Of a stretch of DNA of 22,241 bases, positions 8,409 to 16,576 are shown piece after piece (within the stretch, counting starts at the first letter, position 1; each line of letters begins with the position of its first letter). A program made the position numbers and the translations under genes. The notes below the pieces were generated by a model. The model ran no database searches and was not told where the DNA came from. It saw only the letters and a list, made by a program, of their open reading frames with translations. This stretch comes from Deltaproteobacteria bacterium (lineage in GTDB: Bacteria > Desulfobacterota > DSM-4660 > Desulfatiglandales > Desulfatiglandaceae): assembly GCA_003646995.1 (NCBI GenBank), contig QMLZ01000025.1:1-22241 (forward strand), given 5' to 3'.

Positions 8409-9076
8409 ATCCTTACGTCCTCCCTTACAACTTTTCTGGGGCCTCCAGCTCGATCAGTAGACCAATCTTTTATAGGTGTGAGCTTTTCATAATCTTCTTC
8501 AAGTCGGCCTAAGGCCTTGAGCCGGTCAATGATTAACTGCCATGCACAATCTACATTTGGATCAATTTCACACTTCCCCTTTGTGCTTCCACCACAAGGG
8601 CCATTGAGCAGCCTTTTGGCGCATCTCGACACAGGGCAGATGCCGCCGGTTCTTGCCAATATGCACTGGCCACAGGCTTGGCATCTTTCTGTCCACACTC
8701 CTCTTTCTTCAGTTACACCCAAAAAGCAGGTGTTCACGCCGGGTAGAACGGGGGTATTAAAGTACTTCTCCGCCATGAATTGCACACCCACTCCGCATGC
8801 TAATGAGAGGACAGCATCGTACTGATCAATGATGTTTCGAATTTCTTCCAGGTATTCGTGGTCACATTGCCTCTCTAAAGTCACCTCGTCAATCTTGATT
8901 TCTTTACCTTGGTTCATGAAATACATTCGCAGGGCTGAGGCCAACACCTGGACTTCCTTTTTACCTCCGGCCTCGCAGACGGTTACACATTCATTACAGC
9001 CCGCAATAAGGATCTTGTTATACCCTTTTACTTCCTCAATGATTTCTTCCATTGGTTTTTTTTCTGCAACAATCAT
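8405..9076 (-). CDS. metV: MetV, partner subunit of methylenetetrahydrofolate reductase (copy 2)
   Basis: 223 residues with the MetV cysteine set: C27, C30 and C34 in GCNECVTVC, C71, C94, C117, the CQACGQC group (132, 135, 138), C147, C152, C161 in LNGPCGG, and C169. These probably ligate [4Fe-4S] clusters and/or zinc that connect MetF to an electron donor. The start ATG 9076 has GAGGG 6 bases upstream. It sits 43 bases after mvhD and overlaps metF copy 2 by 4 bases. Compared with copy 1 it has an additional N-terminal cysteine, which might tune its cluster to a different donor (inference). Confidence 0.94.
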   Translation of the reverse strand: MIVAEKKPMEEIIEEVKGYNKILIAGCNECVTVCEAGGKKEVQVLASALRMYFMNQGKEIKIDEVTLERQCDHEYLEEIRNIIDQYDAVLSLACGVGVQFMAEKYFNTPVLPGVNTCFLGVTEERGVWTERCQACGQCILARTGGICPVSRCAKRLLNGPCGGSTKGKCEIDPNVDCAWQLIIDRLKALGRLEEDYEKLTPIKDWSTDRAGGPRKVVREDVRI

Positions 9077-9119
9077 CTCCTGCCCTCTCTTTCTCCATTT
9101 TTTTGTTCATCCCTGGGTA

Positions 9120-9551
9120 TCAAGCAGCCTTTTTCTTCAAGGCCTTTTTTATAGGATTGGGCCCTAACTTCTTTATCTTGTCTGTCATCTCCACCGCATA
9201 CTGGGCGAATTTGGGACCTTCTGCCGAAGACAGGTTAAACATTTGAACCCTTTCCCCGCCGATTCCGATGGTATCCAAGATCTTTTTTGCCTGTGCCACC
9301 CGTTTTTTGGCCCGTATGTTTCCATTGTTAAAGCGACAGTCCCCTTCCATGCAGCCGACCACATAAACACCATCAGCCCCCTTCTCAAATGACCGCAGGA
9401 TATGAATAATATCAACCTTGCCTGTGCATGGAACACGGACCACCCGTATGGTGTCAGGATATTGAAGACGCATGGAACCTGCCAGGTCCGCTGCCGTGTA
9501 ACCTCAGAAGTTGCAGCAGAAGGCTATGATTACAGGCTTGAACTCTTCCAT
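9120..9551 (-). CDS. mvhD: MvhD-like delta subunit, selenoprotein with in-frame TGA (Sec16)
   Basis: MvhD carries a [2Fe-2S] cluster and links HdrA to an electron donor. Read from ATG 9551 through an in-frame TGA (9506-9504) the protein has 143 residues, the usual MvhD length. The N-terminus reads VIIAFCCNF-U-GYTAADLAGSM; in Cys-containing relatives the family motif is CCNxC, so the TGA falls exactly on a cluster-ligand Cys. Other conserved cysteines are C42, C67 and C72 (GCMEGDC). ATG 9551 has AAAGGAG 5 bases upstream, while the internal ATG 9473 lacks a good site and would delete the motif. A hairpin lies 14 bases after the TGA. Sec-containing MvhD/VhuD proteins are known in methanogens and Desulfobacterota. 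It sits between hdrA and metV. A nonsense mutation is the alternative, but hdrA next door shows the same feature. Confidence 0.9.
9475..9489 (-). promoter_or_regulatory. Candidate SECIS hairpin in mvhD
   Basis: Starting 14 bases after the TGA, GGACCT (9489-9484), loop GGC and AGGTTC (9480-9475) can form a 6-pair stem with one G-U pair. Bacterial SECIS elements lie immediately 3' of the UGA inside the coding region and have a small apical loop, so position and size fit. No folding energy was computed. Confidence 0.5.
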
Positions 9552-9604
9552 TTGAACTCCTTTCTCACAAAGATTTAATATGTCCCATCGAGCCTGCTCC
9601 GGCC

Positions 9605-12600
9605 TTACAATACTCCCTCAAGCAAGGCGTCCACCTTGCTGAGAATTTGTTCGTCTTCGTACCAATTGAGCTGGATCGCTTTGGCAGGGCACTCTGCGGC
9701 GCAGATACCGCAACCGTGGCAAAGTGCCTCGTCGATTTCGCTTACCCCGTCTTCGTTTATCTTGGGCACTTCATATGGACAGGCCCTGACGCAAATGAGG
9801 CAAGCAGCGCATTTCGTGGGATCGACTTTGGCAGTTACAGCCGAAAGGGTTATCTCATCCTGAGAAAGGAAAGTGCTGGCCCTTGACGCAGCAGCGAGCG
9901 CCTGGGCAACGGATTCGGATATAAGCTTGGGGCCATGGGCGGTGCCGCAAACAAAGATGCCCTCGGCGGTCATATCTACAGGCCTTAACTTGACGTGGGC
10001 CTCGAGGAAGTATCCTTCCTGGTTTCTTGTAACTTTCAGTGTAGTAGCCAGTTCTTCGGTATCCTCTGCAACCATCCCAGCGCTGAGGGCCAACAGATCT
10101 GCGGTGACCTGCAGTTGCCTTCCAAGCACATGATCCTTGAATTTAACGATAATCCCCTCGCTTGCGCTTTCTACTTCCGGCGGCTCCTCTTTTTTGTAAC
10201 GGACAAAAATAACACCAAGCCTTCTGGCCTCGGTATAATAATCCTCCAGCAGGCCATACATCCTTATGTCACGGTACAGTATATAGACATTGGTATCCGG
10301 ATTCAGTTCTTTGATATGCAGGGCATTCTTGATAGCGCTTTGACAACAAACCCTGGAGCAGTTGGGATTTTCCTCATTGCGAGACCCCGCACACTGGATC
10401 ATAACAACTGTGCCAAGGTCATCGGCTCCCCTTTCTTCCAGCCGCAGACTCAATTCTATTTGGGTTAGAACCCTATCATCTTGTCCATACAAGAATTCCT
10501 TGGGTTGGTATTCTCTCGCGCCGGTGGCCAAGATAACCACACCGTGTTCTATTTTCCTTTCATATAGTGCAGGGCCCACCAGAACTTCTGTTGTGAAATT
10601 ACCTTTAAATCCGCTAAAGGACACGATTATGGAATTGGTTAGCACCTGAATGTTCTTGTGGTTCGTAACCCTGTCAATAAGCTCAGATACATACTTCGGT
10701 ATATCGGCACCCTCTATGGTCGTAGTAAGTCTTCTGGCAAGCCCGCCCAGCTCTGCTTCTTTCTCCACTATGACAGTTTCATAACCCTGTTCTGCCAAGC
10801 CTAGTGCGGCATTCATGCCGGCAACTCCCCCTCCTATGACCAGGGCCCGTTTATTGATTCTTATCTTTTTTTCCTTGAGGGGTTTTAGTAAGGAGGCCCT
10901 AGCCACGGCCATCCTGACCAAGTCTTTTGCCTTTTCTGTTGCAGCCCTGTGATCTTCAGCATGCACCCATGAGTCCTGATCCCTGATATTTGCCATCTCA
11001 AACAGATATTTATTCAGCCCACAGGCCTGAAGGGTCTCTTGAAAAAGGGGCTCGTGGGTCCTGGGTGAACAAGACGCGACTACAACCCTATTGAGATTTT
11101 TTTCCTTTATAAGCTCCTTGATCTTTTCCTGTGTGTCCTGGGAGCAGGTAAAAAGGTTTTCATCGGCCAGCACCACGTGAGGAAGGGAGGCGGCATATTC
11201 AGTGACTTCAGGGACATTCACTACTCCCCCTATATTTATACCGCAATTGCATACGAAAACGCCGATTCTCGGCTCTTCCTGCTCAACGTCTTTTTCCTCA
11301 GGCAGCTCGAGGACCTTAATATCCGAGCCCCGTGCCTCGCTCAGGGCCATTTGTGCCTTGCATGCCGCTGCGCTGGCCTCAACAACAGAACCTGGAATAT
11401 CCTTGGGCCCTTGAAAAACACCACATGCATAAACCCCGTCCCTGGAGGTGTCCACAGGTTTGAAAGGGTGTGTGCTGGCAAAGTTGGAAGCATTAAGGTC
11501 GACCCCTATTTTACGGGCCAGCTCCGCCGTCTCCTCACTAACCTCAAGCCCGACTGACAGGACCACCATATCAAAGATTTCCTCGTGGATTACGCCATCT
11601 TCATCCGTATAACCAAGGCACAGGTCATCGGTGCCGGGAACTGGATCAATGGTATGCACCCGAGCTCTTACAAATCTGACCCCATGTTCTTGCTTTGCTC
11701 GGTTGTAATACATTTCGTAATCTTTTCCGAATGTTCGCATGTCCATAAAAAATATGGCAGTGTCCAGATCTCCATCGCTGTGGTCCTTGGCTATTACAGC
11801 TTCTTTTACAGCATACATGCAGCAAACAGCAGAGCAGTAACCATTACCGCAGTGGGCGGTGTCTCGGGAACCCACACATTGGAGCCAAGCAATTTTCTTA
11901 GGCTCTTTATTATCCGAAGGCCTGACAAGGTGACCTAACGTAGGGCCGGATGCACTTAGTATGCGCTCAAATTCCAGGGAGGTAAGCACATTGGGGTGTG
12001 TCTTATGGGGATAAAAATCCTCGTAGGGTGTGGGATCAAAGGCCTTGGTCCCTGGGCACATTATAACTGCGCCTACCTTGACTGTCCTTTCAACAGCTTG
12101 TTCGTCATGATTGATGGCACCGGCTAGGCATGCTTTCACGCACTGGTAGCATTCCGAGCATATACCACACTTGAGACATCTCTCTGCTTCCTGGCGTGCC
12201 TGTTGTTCGTCAAAGCCAAGGTAAATTTCTTTGAAATTACCCTTTCGCTCTTCCAGAGAAAGCCTTGGCATCTGGGTCCGGGGAATCTCAGGCTCCTTGT
12301 CAATTTCAGGCTTCACGTATGACCAATCCTTTTCTCTCCCCTCCCTCATATCCAATCCGTTTATATAACGGTGGATGCTTTCTGCTGCCTCTTTGCCGCA
12401 TCCAACAGCCTCCACCACTGACCTGGGCCCGTAAAATACATCACCACCCGCAAACACCCCCTCAACAGGTGTCTCAAGGGTTATGGGGTCAGCCTCCAGC
12501 CCCCCCTTCTTGCTCACAGCAATGCCTTGCGCCTCGGTGAAGGACAGATCAGCAGCCTGGCCAATAGCTACAATAACACTGTCGGCCTCAATGGTTGTCA

Positions 12601-14041
12601 GATCCTGCTCGTCATATTCAGGACTGAAATTGCCCATGTCATCAAACACCCTGGTGCACTTTTTGAACTCAATGGCCTTTAGTTTGCCTCCACTCTGGAT
12701 AAATTGCTTTGGCCCCAGGCTGTTTATGATCTCAACCCCTTCTTCCAGGGCCTCTTCTATCTCATATTCCCATGCAGGCATCTCGTCGCGTTTTTCCAGA
12801 CACACCATACTGACTTTCTTGGCCCCAAGCCTCAGCGCAGTCATTGCCACATCAATGGCCACGTTGCCGCCCCCAATGACAACCACTCGCTCACCCACTG
12901 ATACCTCTTCTTCCAAAGCCGCCTGCCTCAAGAAGTCAATCCCCTTCAGCACCTGGGGCAGATCTTCCCCCTCCACATTCAGCTTTCTGCTCACATGCAA
13001 GCCTGTGGCAATAAATATCGCTCGGTAACCCTCGGCCTTCAGGCTGTCGATAGTGATGTCCTTGCCAAAAGTGATACCTGTTTTTATCTCCACGCCCATT
13101 TTTTCTATTATGCCGATCTCCGCCTTCAACACATCCCTGGGAAGTCGGTATGCCGGTATGCCAACAGCCATCATGCCGCCGGCCACAGGCAACTTCTCGA
13201 AGACCGTGACCTTGTAACCATTCCTCCTCAAAAAGTAAGCAGCTGATAGCCCTGCCGGCCCTGAACCAATAACCGCAATCCTTTCTTCTCTCTCCTCGGC
13301 AGGGGCGGGTATGAACGGGTCTGAGCTTTCAAGGTCTATGTCAGCAATGAAGCGGTGAAGGTATTGGATTGCAAGGGGGGCCTCCACATCACCCCGGGTG
13401 CACACGCCCTCGCAAGGATGATGGCACACTCGGCCGCAAACAGCGGGAAAAGGGTGTGCTTCCTTGAACAGTTCCAGTGCCTCTCTGTATTTCCCTTCCC
13501 GTATTAGCGCAATATATCCCTGAACACTTACTTGGGCAGGGCATGTAGCCTTGCAAGGTGCAGTGCCTCTCTTCTCAATAGCAAAGGCCCCGGGAATAGC
13601 CTGTGGGTAACGCTTATAGGCTGCCTTTCTTTTCGAGAGATTTTCATCATATTCATTGTCCAATTCAATGGGGCAAACTTTGGCACACTCCCCGCAACTT
13701 GTGCATTTGGCAAGATCTACATAACGTGGATTTTGTCTGATTTGAGCCTCAAAATTTCCCTTGTCGCCCTTTAAATCTACTAGCTCTGCATTGGTTATCA
13801 GCTCTATATTCATATGCCGGCCGACCTCGACCAGTTTGGGCGAGATCACTCACATGGCGCAGTCATTAGTGGGGAAGGTCTTGTCCAATTGGGACATCAT
13901 ACCCCCAATGGCGGTCTCCTTTTCCACCAGGTACACATAGTATCCCGAGTTGGCCAGGTCCAGAGCTGACTGCATGCCAGCGATACCTCCGCCCAAAATC
14001 ATTACAGATCCTGATAGTGCCTTTCCAGATTTGGTAGCCAT
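9605..14041 (-). CDS. hdrA: Giant HdrA-GltD-HdrA fusion, selenoprotein with in-frame TGA (Sec64)
   Basis: HdrA is the FAD/Fe-S core of heterodisulfide-reductase-type electron-bifurcating complexes. ATG 14041, with AGGGGGA upstream, opens a 63-codon stretch ending in DCAM-TGA (13852-13850). The same frame continues as [17 protein letters not shown] for 1414 codons, so reading TGA as Sec64 gives 1478 residues. The Sec sits where HdrA normally has Cys (DCxxC...PKxVEVGRH). Domains: FAD motif 17-22; ferredoxin-like [11 protein letters not shown] (113-123); GltD-like module about 158-600 (GSGPAG about 259-264, GGGNVA about 390-395, AGGD about 531-534); cysteines [13 protein letters not shown] (622-634) resuming HdrA; a second HdrA starting [10 protein letters not shown] (about 928) with its FAD motif near 1070; two [4Fe-4S] motifs near 1411-1421 and 1442-1452. 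It lies 21 bases after metF copy 3 and 53 before mvhD. HdrB and HdrC are absent from the window. Confidence 0.92.
13822..13848 (-). promoter_or_regulatory. Candidate SECIS hairpin in hdrA
   Basis: Beginning 2 bases after the TGA, TGATCTCG (13848-13841) pairs with CGAGGTCG (13829-13822), 8 pairs including G-U. Above a single unpaired T at 13830 the stem continues with CC/GG and a 6-base loop. A bulged U just below the apical stem is a feature of the E. coli fdhF SECIS. No folding energy was computed. Confidence 0.55.
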
Positions 14042-14062
14042 AGATTCCCCCTATCAAACTAG

Positions 14063-14941
14063 CTACAGAATATTTGATTCATCAAGAATCTGCGGGAGTT
14101 TATCTTCCCAGCCCATCGTTGAAATTGCAACTCCGGGAAGTTCAAGGCCTTTTATTTGTTTGATCATATCGGCGGCTATTTTCACACATTCCCTAGGTTT
14201 GTCAGGTGCCTTCTGAATTGATTTTATGAGGTTTTCGGGGATTGATATGTTCTTGATATTTCGGTTAATGTATCGCGCCATTCCTGCTGACTTCAGCAGC
14301 AGAACTTTTGGTATTAGTGCCACCTTATCCTTGCTCAACCGCTTTAAGATTCTTTCCAGGATTTTTAGATCAAATACCGGGCTGGTTATCACAAATTTCA
14401 CGCCCAAATCTATCTTTTTTTCCAACTCTTCGAATTCCAGATCTAGCAAACCCCCTTGGGCACCAGCGTTAAAAAAGGCGCCCACAAAGAAATCTGGAGC
14501 CCCCTTCAGTTCGATGCCGGCCATGTCCTTGCCATTGCGCATTTGCTCGATAACTTCAAGTAATTGAAATACGTCAATGTCATTGACAGCTCTGGCCTGG
14601 GGATGATCCCCTACGGTTATGTCATCGCCTTTCACAACCATCAAATTTGGAATTCCTAAAGCTGCGGCTGAGAGAATGTCAGCCTGAAGAGCCAGCCTAT
14701 TTCTGTCCCGGCAACAAACTTGAAACACCGTTTGCATGCCATTGGTTTGTAAGAAGAGGCAGCCGCCCAAAGAGCTGGCCTTCATTACTGCGTTGGCCAT
14801 TTCAGGGACAACGAAGGCGTCCACCCTGCCTTTAACGTTGACTGCATTGGTGAGCATTTCAGAAAAGTCTGCTCCTTTTGGTGGCTCAAATTCCGCCAGC
14901 ACTGCAAATCCTCCTTGGTCCAGTTTTTCCCTTAGCATCAT
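14063..14941 (-). CDS. Divergent MetF-like protein (copy 3)
   Basis: 292 residues with the MetF fold pattern (EFEPPKG, CCRDRNRLALQADIL, VVKGDD). The acid Glu17 and the loop Asp106 are kept, but two substrate-region motifs differ from copies 1 and 2. The INITDxQ segment is replaced by FVVPEMAN, and the Gln that contacts the folate in E. coli (Gln183) is replaced by Ser187 (VITSPVFD). It may therefore bind a different pterin or C1 substrate, or be a non-catalytic subunit. It has no MetV partner next to it; hdrA follows 21 bases downstream. ATGATG at 14941 with GGGGAGG 9 bases upstream fixes the start. A MetF-like flavin site docking on HdrA is inference. Confidence 0.85.
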   Translation of the reverse strand: MMLREKLDQGGFAVLAEFEPPKGADFSEMLTNAVNVKGRVDAFVVPEMANAVMKASSLGGCLFLQTNGMQTVFQVCCRDRNRLALQADILSAAALGIPNLMVVKGDDITVGDHPQARAVNDIDVFQLLEVIEQMRNGKDMAGIELKGAPDFFVGAFFNAGAQGGLLDLEFEELEKKIDLGVKFVITSPVFDLKILERILKRLSKDKVALIPKVLLLKSAGMARYINRNIKNISIPENLIKSIQKAPDKPRECVKIAADMIKQIKGLELPGVAISTMGWEDKLPQILDESNIL

Positions 14942-15022
14942 TTGGTCAGGCCTCCCCGAAGAATGTTAATCGCACCTTGTTTCAAGCAGTGTCCTTCCTC
15001 TCAAAAAGTAAATAGAACATAA

Positions 15023-15069
15023 CTTATAGGAACTCTCAGGCCCCCCTTAAGAAAGTGGCGACTTAAGTC
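15023..15069 (-). promoter_or_regulatory. Candidate promoter with paired CTTAAG boxes upstream of metF3-hdrA-mvhD cluster
   Basis: The 159-base gap before the copy-3 metF holds a TATAAG (15028-15023) resembling a -10 box. Seventeen bases upstream, in place of a recognisable -35, lies CTTAAG (15051-15046). A second CTTAAG sits at 15067-15062 inside the 10-base palindrome GACTTAAGTC (15060-15069), 16 bases away. A poor -35 overlapped by a repeated box is compatible with an activator-dependent promoter, but no factor is known from this window. Confidence 0.3.
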
Positions 15070-15100
15070 ATTGCTATTGCAGATAATGAGGCAAGTTTTT

Positions 15101-16576
15101 CTATTGTTTCAAAACCGGCAAAAGGATCTTAAAGGTGGTTCCCTTACCCACCTCACTTTCCACCTCTATCGTCCCCCTATGAGCATCCAGTATCCCTTTG
15201 ACAATAGAAAGCCCAAGCCCTGTACCCATTACCTGCCTTGTCTTAGGGTCTTTCACCCTGTAAAACTTATCAAAGATTTTTGGTATCTCCTCAGCTGGAA
15301 TTCCTATTCCTGTGTCGCTTACCTTTATTTCTACGTACTCACCAAAGGCCCTAGCAGAAATTAGCACCTGCCCTCCATCAGGAGAATAATTGATGGCGTT
15401 GGTAATAAGGTTGGTGAAAACTTCCTCCATCCTTTTTGAGTCTGCCAAGATGGGCTGCAGCACACCTTCCTCATATTTCAATTCAATGCCTTTCTCTTTT
15501 GCCACAGGTTCTAAGAAAGAAACCGTTTCCATTATAATCTCGCCTACGTTTACAGGAACTTGGTGGTGTATAGCCTTTCCAGCCTCTATTTTGGCAATAT
15601 TCAGGAGGTCGTTAATTAGATCCAGAAGGGAATCGATTTTTTTTACTCCTTTTTCCAGGAGCTCCTTTTGTTTATCCCCAATAGGACCGGCAAGACCCTC
15701 AAGCAGGACGGTACTTTGCTGCCGGAGAGAAACCAGTGGGCTACGAAGCTCATGTGCAACCATATTCATAAAGTCAGATTTCATTTGGTCTAGCTGTTTG
15801 AAGGCAGTGATGTCTTCCAGCACCGTGACAGTGCCTACTACCTCATTGTCTGGCCCTAGGGCAGGGGCGGAAATTGTCCTAATCACTTTAGACCCTCTGG
15901 AAATTTCGCGAGAGATGGTTTGGGGAGAGGACTCGGCCGAATTTAGGATTTCCCTGAGGGATTTGATAAAATCTTTGTCTTCAATAATTTTGTCCACCGG
16001 AGCCGGACCATCAAGGTCACCCCTAATTTCCATCATCTGCATAAGTGCCGGGTTGTGAAGGACGATCTCCAGATTTCTGTTGGTGACCAAAACCCCATTT
16101 GCCATGCAGTTAATGATCGTTTTAACCCTACTCTTTTCCAGGCTAAGGTCATAGAGATTGCGCCTGTTTTCCTCCTCAAATTGCTTGGCTTGAAGTTCTA
16201 ATTCGCGCTTTTCTGAGGCTCTTTTGACGGTAAGGAGAAATTGATCGATTTGAAAGGGTTTGGTAATAAAGTCATAGGCCCCTTTCTTCATGCATTCCAC
16301 TGCGGTGTCTATGGTGCCATGGCCCGTTATAATGATGACAGGTATTTCAGGGTAATTAGTGTGCACGGTTTCCAGTACTTCCTCACCGCTCATGCCGGGC
16401 ATTTTGAGGTCGAGCAAAATGAGGTCGACGGGTTCTGTGGAAAGTTGTTGAAGGGCGGTGTGCCCGTTTTCGGCCGTCAGTACCTCATAGTTCTTTCCGC
16501 TTAGTACCCTCCGGCATCCCTCGCGAACTACCTTTTCGTCATCGACCACTAGAGCCCTGAGTTTGCGATCCATCAT
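15101..16576 (-). CDS. Hybrid REC-PAS-histidine kinase
   Basis: 491 residues. Residues 7-120 form a receiver with Asp12/Asp13, phospho-acceptor Asp56 (LLDLKMP), Thr84 and Lys106. A coiled-coil linker (about 120-150) leads to a PAS domain (about 150-258, NGVLVTNRNLEIVLHNPA). A HisKA segment with His275 (MVAHELRSPL) and a HATPase domain follow (NLITNAINYS, DTGIGIP, GTGLGLS). No membrane segment is visible, so it should be cytoplasmic. The start ATG overlaps the stop of the upstream kinase (ATGA), so both are translated together. A receiver at the N-terminus lets this protein take phosphate from another kinase, most simply its neighbour (inference). No DNA-binding output domain is present in this gene or the next. 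Confidence 0.93.
   Translation of the reverse strand: MMDRKLRALVVDDEKVVREGCRRVLSGKNYEVLTAENGHTALQQLSTEPVDLILLDLKMPGMSGEEVLETVHTNYPEIPVIIITGHGTIDTAVECMKKGAYDFITKPFQIDQFLLTVKRASEKRELELQAKQFEEENRRNLYDLSLEKSRVKTIINCMANGVLVTNRNLEIVLHNPALMQMMEIRGDLDGPAPVDKIIEDKDFIKSLREILNSAESSPQTISREISRGSKVIRTISAPALGPDNEVVGTVTVLEDITAFKQLDQMKSDFMNMVAHELRSPLVSLRQQSTVLLEGLAGPIGDKQKELLEKGVKKIDSLLDLINDLLNIAKIEAGKAIHHQVPVNVGEIIMETVSFLEPVAKEKGIELKYEEGVLQPILADSKRMEEVFTNLITNAINYSPDGGQVLISARAFGEYVEIKVSDTGIGIPAEEIPKIFDKFYRVKDPKTRQVMGTGLGLSIVKGILDAHRGTIEVESEVGKGTTFKILLPVLKQ

Noticed and set aside
9120..9473. MvhD starting at the internal ATG 9473
   Set aside because: It would lack the conserved CCNxC-type N-terminus and has no good ribosome site; the upstream ATG 9551 has one.
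9995..10468. 157-codon frame on the plus strand
   Set aside because: Antisense to conserved HdrA sequence, with no motif of its own.
12483..13028. 181-codon frame on the plus strand
   Set aside because: It is antisense to hdrA, serine- and proline-rich with no domain; a shadow of the real gene.
13850..14041. Separate 63-residue protein or pseudogene fragment next to hdrA
   Set aside because: The frame continues without shift through the TGA into the next conserved HdrA residues, and the TGA replaces a usual Cys codon; Sec insertion explains it better than gene decay.
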